Shown one piece after another: positions 16,201-27,400 of a stretch of 64,000 nucleotides of DNA. Every line of letters begins with the position of its first letter. Position 1 is the stretch's first letter. Origin of the DNA: Balanoglossus misakiensis (taxonomy: Eukaryota; Hemichordata). Location: positions 3,782,001 to 3,846,000 of the forward strand of contig CM082593.2 of the NCBI GenBank assembly GCA_040954595.2, given 5' to 3'. The notes under the pieces are model-generated. The model was not told the DNA's origin, ran no database searches, and was given only the letters and a program-made list of their open reading frames with translations. Made by a program: the position numbers and the translations under genes.

Positions 16201-18370
16201 ACTTTCAATGAGTTTTTTCAACGTGCAATAATGCGTCGGTCTTTTTTGCCTTCTCGTGAGCTCTGACACCATATCCATTCAGTGACGCCATAATGTACGA
16301 AGCTGAAGTATGACAGTACAGATACTTAAAAGCTTAGTTTATGTTCAAAGGATGCTATTTTAACAGTGGCATGATTGTACCTGGTTAAATACAGGTATTG
16401 GTTGGAGGCCTACATAAGAGAATGCATACCGGTATATCTTCAGATATGTGTGTGCATGCACTTTGATACGTGCGATGCAAAAAAATGCCAATTTAATTCA
16501 TCTTCGAATAAAATTACGCATGAAGTACCTATTAAACAATATTTTTAGCACCTATAAAATTTATAAAATTTACGAAATAATGACAAGGCGTGTATAATTG
16601 CAGAATGTTTGCATTCCGTGAAGTATCTGTTAATGACACGCGTGAGACCGCCTTTGAGTCGGTTAGTTAGTATGTCACGCGATCGGGATTTAATAAAAGT
16701 GGAACAGACCAGCAACGTGTCGTGTCCTTCGCTCAGAAAGCAAATCATGAGGCGGCGTATTGTATGGTAATGCGAGAAAACACGATATGAAGCAAAGATA
16801 TGTAACTTACTGTCCGTCGTTACCCTAAGGGCAGTTTCATGTTTGTAACCCCGGGTTACGTCGAGGATGCGTGCAAGTATACTGTTTTGTTTCTTGTAAG
16901 CGAAGCGGGCACAGTTAAAATTGCGAACGAAACAATTTCAGGTATTCGTCCAGGGATCAAACGAACTGCGAAACCCAATTATCTGAAGATGCCACGTTGG
17001 TATCAGTTCTCGAAAGCCCGGCGCGATCGTCACGTAATCTGTCGATCTGAAATATTGATGACGTCAATCTCCGGTCGGCTGACATTACTTTGGTGGAGAC
17101 AGTTGGAAGGCACAGCATTCGCAATGTCGCTTGTGAATCATGACCTCCATTCTCCATTATATTTTTTATCTAACGATTAGATATCAGATGGCCTGGCACT
17201 CCTGTGATTATGGCATGAGCTTCATTGTAAACTCCTGGAACGCGACAAGAAACCCAGGGCAGCAGTTTTCAGAAATTATTAAAGGGTGATGCGCGTCGGG
17301 GCAATTAAAGGACCAAAGTCTCCTCGCGTTCTTGCTCCTCCGCTATTTTTAAAACTTGCGTCCAATTAGGGGCAGTCGATCACAGATATCTGATGTACGA
17401 GAGACGTGATTTCTTCGATCTGATGACAACCTACACGTCCACACTCATACTCACTACACGTGCAAATCAAAGCCTGGACACCTATGCGTCTTATGGAAAG
17501 TGGCGTTTTCATATCATGTACCAGCTATCAATATTATTTATGACCAAGCACGTCGCTGATCGTTTCACAAGGATTCAGTGCTAACCTGTCCATGAGCTAT
17601 GTGTTCAGCTACGAAGCAGTGCTAGGTGTAATTACTTACATACACGCACAACAGGGGACAGTTTTCTCAACTATTTTTCAGCTCACTCAAGTAGCAGTTG
17701 TGTAATGTTGTTTTCTATCTAAATCGCTGAAACATCAAACTAACCCCATCAACCCCCTGCCCTCCGGTAATAGAATTGCAGACGACAACACCCCCGTGGT
17801 AGCAATGAGGTCACCGTCGGAGATCAGGCCTCGCAAGTGATGGACAAGTCTATTTTAATGCGCCCTCCAGCTTGTCTCTGTGCGTTGCATCGCCAAACTC
17901 AGACATGCTGTGGACTTGATGTAGTTTCTATTTTGGAGACAGGGTCGCCGTGTCAAGCATTTACGAGGCACCGTGCATCACGCCTGACTAATTGAATTAT
18001 AGTCAAATCAAATATTCAAATGAACGACATTGAAAATACTGACACATCACAGTTGTGTAGCAGGAAGCTCTCTGAATGTTTACACGAACGGCCTCGATGG
18101 AATCACTTATGATCTCCGTGACGAGATTCGAAGAGATGTGACCTCTTATATTATAGCCAGTCCGATAATGATTTTATTTTGTTAGAGTTTTCTTTCATGT
18201 TGACAGGAAATAGACATCAAACAAAAGACAAATTTCATAACACTAAAACATAAGAAATATCAGAATGAAAAGGAAGGTGCTGACTTTTTTGGACAAAATG
18301 CAATGTGACAATCCGATGACTTTTGGTAACAGCGAGCGTAAATTTCTATTTTCTCTCTCATCATTTCCAG

Positions 18371-18490
18371 GTCACTTCCGTACAACCTGCCACGCGGGAT
18401 ATCACAAGTTCCCAACATGCATCGACACACCTGGTGCCTACCTGTGCGAGTGCGGACCGGGCTTTGTGTGGAACAGCGAAATGTGTGTAG
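18371..18490 (+). CDS. Receptor exon: C-terminal part of an EGF-like domain
   Basis: This is a phase 1-1 exon with acceptor TTTCCAG and donor GTGGGT. Five cysteines are spaced like C2 to C6 of an EGF module. The stretch C-I-D-T-P-G-A-Y-L-C-E-C-G-P-G-F matches the C3-to-C5 core, including the Asp/aromatic pattern common in calcium-binding EGF domains. C1 must come from an upstream exon that I could not locate. The ORF extends upstream of the acceptor without a stop, but those residues do not look like EGF, so I placed the exon start at the AG. Confidence 0.85.
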   Translation, partial: VTSVQPATRDITSSQHASTHLVPTCASADRALCGTAKCV

Positions 18491-21400
18491 GTGGGTTTTG
18501 CCGTTAGAGCCGCGCAATTGAAAAAGTAAATGTGTCTATTTTTAGTCTAATTCAATCTGCCGACGCAGGCACTCAGCAGAAACCATTAAATGTCTGTGAA
18601 TAGCAAACAGATGCACCATTATACACGAAGGAAAGTCTAGTTGTGTGATGAGGACAACCTGTTGCCTGCAACTTTGATCAGACAACGTTTTCAAAGACGA
18701 ATTATATCACTGAAGAACTTTTAATTGATGTTGTTAACTCAACTTGAAGCTGTTCTACTGGCTTTGACAGTGCTGCATTTTTATAACCCATACCATCAAC
18801 ATCAACAACTTGAACAACAACAGCAAAACGCTAACATTAGCAGCAACAACATTTAATAACTGGCTAATTATCCGTTTATTATGTTTTTAATCTTAATTAT
18901 ATTGTATCGTCATTGCAATTCGTTAAAATTTAGCCTGATCAGCCTTTACATTGATGACATATGCCAGAGATAAATTTAACGTATGCCTTCATTACATTGG
19001 GTTTGAATGAATAGGCGCGAATATTATTCAGAAATGCTTCCCTTCATTGACATCTACGAGCTGTCAGCATTTATTTGAAGTCAGTTCTTAAGGCTACCTG
19101 GTTTTATAGAAATTGGCAGCTTTGAGCTTAAGGTAATGCATTTAAAAGCTATCTGACTGAAAAATCCTATCCCATCCAATTTTTGCGTGACCGGAGCATA
19201 TACTTCCATTCCGTACGTTGTGTCACGATCAAGGCAGGTTAGCAAGGGGGCGTTCGAGAGTAATGCCTAGCAATTGGAATCCATTAAGAATCTTGTTTTT
19301 CTCAGATTTTATTTAATCATGCTTTCAGCTATTTCAATAGCCCCTGTCTCCCTCTCAGGCTGCCACCAGTCGAGATCTCGTATGACGTCATCTGAGGTAG
19401 ACAGGCGCGACCCCGAGGTGACCTCATTTCCATTAACTAGATTCGCAGTTCGGATTAATTCTGTTCTGTTAGGGTTTGACATCATCTAGCCTTTTGCACA
19501 CGAGGACGCCATTGTCAGGGGCAACAAACGAAACCATTTTGCGCGTGAGGTCACGATTACAGAGATTTGTAAAGAACACTAAGTGTTTCATTCAAGTTGA
19601 TTTTGAAAGTTCAAATTGCGTGTTTAAATGTCATTCAAATCTACCATGCCTTTGTGTCGCGTCAGTCTATAAAATTTACCTTCCAACATTGATTTCTCTC
19701 CCCTGCGATGTAAACGCGTGTGGGGCGTCTCAGTGCTTATGCAAATGCGCAGTCTGTATAAATATGACTTTCATTAATGGGATGCGTAAATATTCGAAGT
19801 TTATTGAAAACTGACATAAAGAAACCTTTGCCATTCGTGCATGGACCCTGAAAGTAGGAGTGTATAGTTTGCGTTCATGATGTGATTAGTTAATGAATAA
19901 ATTTTGTTCTCTTGTGTCATTTTAGCCAAAGCTGCGGACTCGAGACTGGAATTCCTGGATGTCAAGCCCGCCGGTTACACCCTCCTGCTCGGCAAGACGT
20001 TCCCCCAGTTGTCGGCGTTCACCATTAGCATGTGGGTGAAGACAGCCAAGATTGAGCGAGACCGGGTCTATCTCTCCTACAGCATCAATGACAAGAAACC
20101 GCAGATCATGATTGAAGGCGGCAAAAGTTTCAATATATACGTCGCCGGCGAGATGGTCAAGGCTCCTGTCAAAGTGGAGCCCGACATATGGCAACACCTT
20201 GCCTTCACGTGGTCAAATAAACGTAAGATTTCTTGCGTACACAATGTATAGTTTAAATTAAACATATAAATGCGAACACAATGAAAAAATGAAAGAATAA
20301 TTTGTCTGTCGCCATTGTGCGAGTAAAATCAGAAGTTATGTATTCGTTATTTTCTCTTGTGTTATTTGTTAGGAGGTGATTGGGCGTGGTACGTGGATGG
20401 GCAGAGGGTTGCCAGAAACGACAAATTGGCAACGAATGTAACCCTTCCAGTAGCGGGAGAGTTCGTCCTCGGGCAGGCACCACGAAGTCGAGACACGCTT
20501 CATTTCGAAGAGGACCGTATGTACATCGGCGACCTGAGTCACGTGAATATCTGGTCGTATCCAATGAATAAGTCTCAAATCGAGAAACTGGCTGGAGATT
20601 GTACCTTCATGCAGTGCGGTGATGCGGTCCAGTGGGTTGACTTCCGCAGCGGTACGAGAGGCTCAATGAAACTTCGGTGGCCATCAGGAATTTTCGGTAT
20701 GTTTTCACAAACTTTTAAATACCTTGGGACAGATTGATGGGCTAAGATAAACAAGACATTTCATATGATATGAGAGATCAGAATACTGTTCTTTTTATAT
20801 GAATGCAAGCCGATATATTTTTTTACTGAGATATATGGCAGAGAACTGATCATCATTTTACCAGATCTGTTTCAGCAACATTCTGTGAAATAACCCCTCA
20901 TCTTCGCTTTCATAGTTTCGCAGTCAGAACACGAGTTGCTGTATTTTAAAACGGTCGAACAACAATGGAATGGCCTTTTCATAATGCCTCCAATATGCAG
21001 AAGCCTCTTGTAGTGCATTTACTTTTGGTTTAATTCGCCCAGACAGAATAATCCCCGTATGCACGTTCAATTGAGCAGTTAATGGATAGGGGAATTGGTG
21101 CGGGGTTATCTGGATTTGTGACGCGTGCGCAAGACAGAGTTACTTTGCAAAGTGAATTGTGTCTTACTTGGTGTCTTTGTAGCCGGGATTAGGATAATGA
21201 AAGGCGCGGGCGAAACTGCCTGACCTGCTTCGATCTGGGCGAGCTGCGTGACTGTTTATCATCATTGAATTCGAAAATGATGAGACACGTGCGTTGCCAA
21301 TGTTAGAGTAGAAGCTTTGCAGGGGAATTTCTGAATGGGTATTACGTGTGAAGGAACTGTAAACGACGTTTAGTGAAACCAATGATATCAACCTATATGA

Positions 21401-24400
21401 TACATTTTGTTTCCCCTTTTTTCTGAATCAGCGACTGGTTGTGATGCGAATCTGGAAGAAGCTTGTGATAGGTATTGCAGTCACACTATTGGTAAGGAAC
21501 CATTATCCTTGCTCTGCGTTTTTTCTACATGGTCAACGACTGGAGTTTTTTAAAAATATTTTAATTGTTTATAATCATGTTCAGATCTGTGAAGTTTATT
21601 CTAATGGTTCATGTCCTTATTACAGGTCCCCAGTGTAACCAAGACACCGCTGGTAACATTGAGTGGCCGAGAACACCTGCTGGTGAGAGTAAATCTCTTC
21701 CATGTCCAGGAAAGTTTGACGAAGAAGACGAGAATTTTGAGCTACGTGAGTATTATTTGATATTTCTTGCACAGCTTATCATTTATAGTATTAAAGGTAT
21801 ACGGTCACCTATGGAAGTTTAGCTACAGTTACCATGGTAAACTTGAGATAGAACACTCAAATACGCCATTTCAGCCATATATGGGCGTATGTAAATTAGG
21901 GGTGACCGTGTACCTTTAATAGCCACGTAAATTTGTATATATGACTGGCGTATTATCCCTTTATGAATTAAAATGTTTATATTTCTTAATCCAGATCTTG
22001 TGAACAGGACATGTCTAGACACTGGTGGATTACATGGCACTTGGGATATCCCCATTCTTTCCCAGTGTGCATCACGCGAACAGCTTGAACTGAGAATGGA
22101 GGTACGTGTATCTGGGAATTTGAACACGAAACTTCAGTCCGTACACAAAACAGGAATACTGAAAACATAGCGAAAAGTTACAGCTAATGGAGCTTTAAAT
22201 GAACTCTAAAATTACTTCTCTCCAACAGATAACTGAATTTCACGAGAAACCGAACATAAACGGGTCAGTTATCATTCACCTGACGAAGAAACTTGACAAC
22301 TACACTAAGACATTTCTGAGGAAGACGAACCCTATTGACCTTGCCATCGACATCCATTGCTTGGATATGCTGGTCGATGCACAGGCCAAAACATTACAGC
22401 ACATTGCCTGGTCAGAAAGCATCTTAAGATTCACCAATGCACGTCTTGTTTATCCAACATATGATGAAACCTATGAGTTTTCACAGGTGAGGGATCTTAC
22501 GGAAGGCGTGAATGTGTGAAATAATGTCCAATGTGATTTTTAGAGCGGCGTTTTCGATTCACAACTTGTTTTGTGATGACCGCCCTCAACGACGGGAATT
22601 CATTTCAGATGACCTCTTTCGTCTGTATAATAGGAGTATAATTTGATTGATTGATCTTTTCCAGATTGTGGCCGATATCCTGAATGCAATCATGGACACC
22701 AAAAACGAAGTGGCTTGGAAGGAAACCAAACCCCGTGGCGTTTTGGCAGTTGACCTCATGAGAGTGATTCAAAAATTCACTGACGTTCTGGCGACGAGCC
22801 TCAATGGTCACATGAGGCGAAAAGAGATCGGTCCCAAACAGGCGTCGATAAGTGCCTTAACCCACAACTTTGGTGAGTGCTGGGTGCATGAACAACCACA
22901 TCAACAATAATAATAACCTCAAATCAAATGACGTCAGAAAGTCATGCTTAAATATTAATTTGTTAGTTGTGTGTGTTTTTATTTTTTAGAAAATGGGGTA
23001 TCATCCAGATTGCAATGCATTTCTTCTGTTGAAACTCAATTTTAATAGAATTCAATGTACAGTATTAGTAACTCTGAGAATTAAACCATATTCCCACCCC
23101 TTCCCACAGTTCTAGACGTCAAAGCGATTCAACTGGCGAATTTCAGGGGACTTACTTTCCCACACTATATTGAAGAATTGGAATTGTTAGTTCCGGACCA
23201 TTTTTCATTGCCGAGGGAACTATTCAGTGAAGTGTCTTTACCACCTGGTAAGTCTTACTGCCCTCATTCAACATAGTATACAGTGTATGTACATGCAGCA
23301 CTATAGAACAAATGTATGATTTTTAAGTAATTCACTGGCAGATTAACATTACAGGAGATGCGTAGTGATAGCTCAAACCGCAACAATTAAATGTGTGTTT
23401 TCTTCAGACCAAGCTTGAAGATCTCTTGACTTACATATTGTTTTCACGCCTTTAATTCCAGAACTCAAACACGTAATAATATCAAGCGCAAAATATAATA
23501 CTTTAGGCAGACTTCTTCCCAATCACCCAGAGTAAGTTTTCATTTCTTGATATTTTGTTTCCCCGTCTTTACAATTTTTGTTCGAAAATAATAGAAATTA
23601 GACATACTTCACACAAATGTACATGATTCGTAAGTGAGAATTAATGTAGACCAAGACGGCAATGTAACATGTAGAAATGGTTTGTGAGAGTATTATTTAG
23701 AAGAGTATTATTGACCCAGGAAATACTTCTTCTCTTACTTTCGCCAGGCCAATTAAAATCACACATTTTAGAGACAAAGCTAAGGAGAATGCCCACAAAG
23801 AAGACAATGTAAATACGGCGCTTTTGTTCTCGCGTATTCACTTGCCGGAAGCCGAACAATTATTTCATAACATGACAACTCCCATTCTGATAAATCTCAA
23901 GTATGACAAAGTAAGTATGGTTTACAGCCCCATTGGCTGAGAGAACATATAAGAGGCAATTGTGCAGTAATTCCGTGTCATTACTGCAAGAGAGAGAAAC
24001 CACCAAAACCACCACCACCCACGATGCCAAGACCAAAACCACAAACACCACCACCCACGCCGCCGCCACCACCAAAACCACCAACACCCCCCCCCCCCCC
24101 CCCCCACTGGCAAAACAACAAGATTCCTAACACTATGCTGAGTTATCAAATGACTTTGATATAGTGCGCATTATAAAAGATTTACTTATAATATTATTAC
24201 TTTTCAATTATCAGCCTTTTAATGTGTCCAACCCCGAATGTGTAACTCTGCGTCTTTCAAACATGTAAGTAACTATTTACATCCGTGTTTTACGGTATAT
24301 TTTACTTGTTTTTCGTATTTCACTTTCATGTAAATTGTACAAACAGTAATGAGTTTATTGACTTTTTTCACTCAAAAAGTATGATAATTGCTGTTTGCAA

Positions 24401-27400
24401 ATTGTGTTATTTTTCAGCTCCAATGACTTTGACTGGAGCAGTGAAGGTTGTCAAATCATATCCTACACGTACGACGGCGCACGATGTCAGTGTCGACATC
24501 CGGGTATTTTTGCACTGACAACCGACATGTATGACGTCAATGTAAGTTCAGTTAATTGCACTGCAAGGTATCACGAGATGATTTCAAATTCAATTTCAAG
24601 TTCAGAAATACAAGCTCCAAATTGATGATGAATATTAACCCTGATGAACCCTACTGAACTAGATAAAACCAAGTTTGCTCACACCATGTACATGCTGTAA
24701 CTCCCATGTTTTTTTCCTTAGTGGAATTGTTGCAAAGAGAGAATATTCCATGTGACCGTACCAGCCTACATTGGATACATCATCAATGTGGCATTTTGTA
24801 TTGCCTCTCTGGTCTTGTATTCACATTTCAAGTAAGTGCCATGGAATCTCCATAACACAGTATCTTTTGTTTCAGTATGTGTCTGCATCTGAAATGAGTG
24901 ACATCACCGTGACATAGTTTGGTTTTTATTTGCTCAAACTTGATTTGAAGCTAACGTTAGATTAAAGCCCCTGTCTGACCCTATTTCCATTACTGTTACA
25001 GATGCGTGTCAGATACAGTCAATGTTCACAGGAACCTAGCGATGTCTATTATTTTAGCGCAAACGTCGTACGTTGTAGGCGTAGCAAGACGAGAAGACGA
25101 GGTATGTTAAAGCAAATCAATTCTCCGAAGTTGAGATAGACTGCCACCACAGTTTGAAACTGTGTAGCTACATGTATCTTTCCAGACATCATGTACTGTA
25201 GATGGCGCTGTGGTCAGGGTAATTGACTTGACAGCCCGTGATCAAGCAGTTATATTGTTGGGACCTCAGTGTTTGTGCAAACGTATGAACTTCAACAGAC
25301 TATGCACTGAGTTTTACCTGAAAAATTGCTTTCTTCTTTTGTTAATTTTCCAGGGCATGTGCAGGGGGTTCGCTATCGTCCTACACTATTTTTTCACCTC
25401 CGAATTTTGTTGGCTATGCAATGAAGCGTTTAACTTATATGTAGAAGTAGCAAATTCTATACACGTAGAGACGCAGCAACAAAGACCTATGCTTAGATAT
25501 TACATCATAGGCTGGGGTGAGTACAGAACTGTGACTGTCTGACTGACTGAGTCACTCACTCGCTTATTCAAATGATTGATCAATCTGTCGACCGGTCGGT
25601 AGTTCAGTCAATCAATCAATCAATCATTAATTCAAATAACGACTAAATAATGTGGCCAGTGTTAACAATAAAAGATTTATGTATACATTTTCGGACTGAT
25701 ACTGCAGTCGTTATGGTACTAAAGATATTTATGAAAACCTTATATTATCCTAAATCAGTCAATAACGGTTTTGAATTTGACTTTCTAATTCCAGTTTTCC
25801 CTGGTGCCTTAGTTGGAGCGTTGGTGGGATCAAACTGGGATAACTATTTTGCTGACGATATGTAAGTCTTCATCAGATTTCTGTGACATTTGTTGACAAA
25901 TCTATTGGGAAGTAGATAGTATCTTTGAAGCTTGGCTTATTCAAAACATGTAATATGCCGTGACAGTAAGATAATGAAATGTATGGTATCATCATGGCAC
26001 TCCATTGAAGACTATTAAGACAAGACCAAAATAGCTGTACGCATGTACTAATGCTTTTATACTGACTCTTTCAGATGTTGGGTAAATTTGGACCAAATAT
26101 GGTTATTCGTAGGGCCTGTTGCGGGAGTTTGGGCCGTAAGTATAAGAAATTGTATATTTCAACTCTCATAGACATAATTCTAACTTCATGTTGATGGTTT
26201 CTCTTACTGAATTGTAGAACACTATTTGCAGTCAGATTTTGGAAGACCTCGTTCTACACATAAATAAATTACAGAATTTTTTCTCTAATAACCTTCATTG
26301 ACAGACCAGGAAACCACAGTATCATCTGACACGCCTTTACATATTTTGCGGTTTTGCTTAAGGCGTCTGGCATGATGTAATTTGATGTCTCCTCATTACC
26401 GACATCCATTAATTCTTTATTAATTGAAACATACACCCCGTTGACAAAAATCCATTCTGGGCCGAGAAACTGTCGACTACCCCAGCCGGTACGAAGCTTA
26501 ATTACAACTTTGAACAGCAATAACACGACTTTGAAAATTACACTCTGCATATTTAACTATACGTGCATTTCAATTCATTATATTCTAATTTTATTACATG
26601 TACTATAGCTACATATCAAGTAAAGTTAATTCATAGGTTGGAAGTGGGCGTTGTTTATACTTGTAAAATATGGCATGTCCAGGAGATTGTCACTACACTG
26701 TATTGACAACATGTCCCTTGATACCTGATGCACACAAAGACAATAATGTAAAATTTCAATTTAACTTCCAGGATCCCTTGCCAAACTTAAAGATAAGATT
26801 CCCCTAAAAATATTAGGAGCTACAATATCCTGTGGTAGCTAAAGATTAAATTAATGGTAAACTATTGTAATTGATGTTTGACTTTGGAAATTAATACTGG
26901 GTGATTAAAATTAATTAGTAGTCATTTAAATAAATGATAGTAGGACAGAACTGTGTAGCCTTGTAGAGTGAATCCAAATTTGAGGTTGTGACCAGGCAGA
27001 CGATTGGAAGGAGGGGGGGGGGGCATGTTCTTCCTTTGACCAGGGCACAACCACAGTAAATACTGGTGTGAGGGCTTACATGTAAAATTGACAATTGAAT
27101 GACAATAATCCACTTGAAGGCTGAGGGATTTAAAATCATGTGACCAGGGAGACGGTAATGTCAGCCGAAGTACGGCGGGTCACCATCCCTCATTGTGACG
27201 ATGCAATTTAGGTTGATTACCATTTCGAATCCCATTGCAAAAAAACACAACCTCGTGCCAATTAATAAACGCACTCAGACAAAGATTGCTTTGAAATATT
27301 TATGACGTATTTTATGGACCATCCTGACTGAAATGAAGACGATGATGATGAAGAGTTCCATCAGTGTTCTCTGGTAATCGTCGCTCGGCAAATTAAGTGG

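Larger units (their letters stand above)
1..18370. other. Left flank without a supported gene
   Basis: I found no exon here that I can support. Open frames are at most 115 codons and none resembles a known domain. The EGF-like module of the downstream receptor lacks its first cysteine in the first visible exon and enters in phase 1, so at least one coding exon lies upstream, either in this stretch or off the left edge. The region may therefore be partly intron. It contains an ATCT array, an ATGT array, several TACCGGTA palindromes and six of the window's TGACGTCA octamers. The rest is unique-looking AT-rich DNA. Confidence 0.6.

Noticed and set aside
16839-17180. 113-codon ORF considered as a missing 5' receptor exon
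   Set aside because: No EGF or other domain pattern, no signal peptide and no fitting donor in phase 1.
18265-18370. Upstream extension of the EGF exon frame with its own ATG
   Set aside because: The residues before the acceptor are not EGF-like and a clear TTTCCAG acceptor precedes the conserved part.
19707-19760. Cysteine-rich frame in the first visible intron, possible extra EGF exon
   Set aside because: No acceptor at its start and the cysteine spacing does not fit EGF.
19922-20578. Minus-strand ORFs over the pentraxin exons
   Set aside because: Shadow frames of well-supported plus-strand exons.
21432-21471. Shorter version of the first HRM exon ending at GTATTG
   Set aside because: It would put a stop in the next exon; the GTAAGG donor at 21492 keeps the frame.
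23860-24149. Thr-, Pro-, Val- and Trp-rich ORFs on both strands
   Set aside because: Translations of ACC-rich DNA and the C run inside an intron.
27220-27235. TTTCGAATCCC resembling a tRNA B box
   Set aside because: No A box or 7-bp acceptor pairing at tRNA distance.
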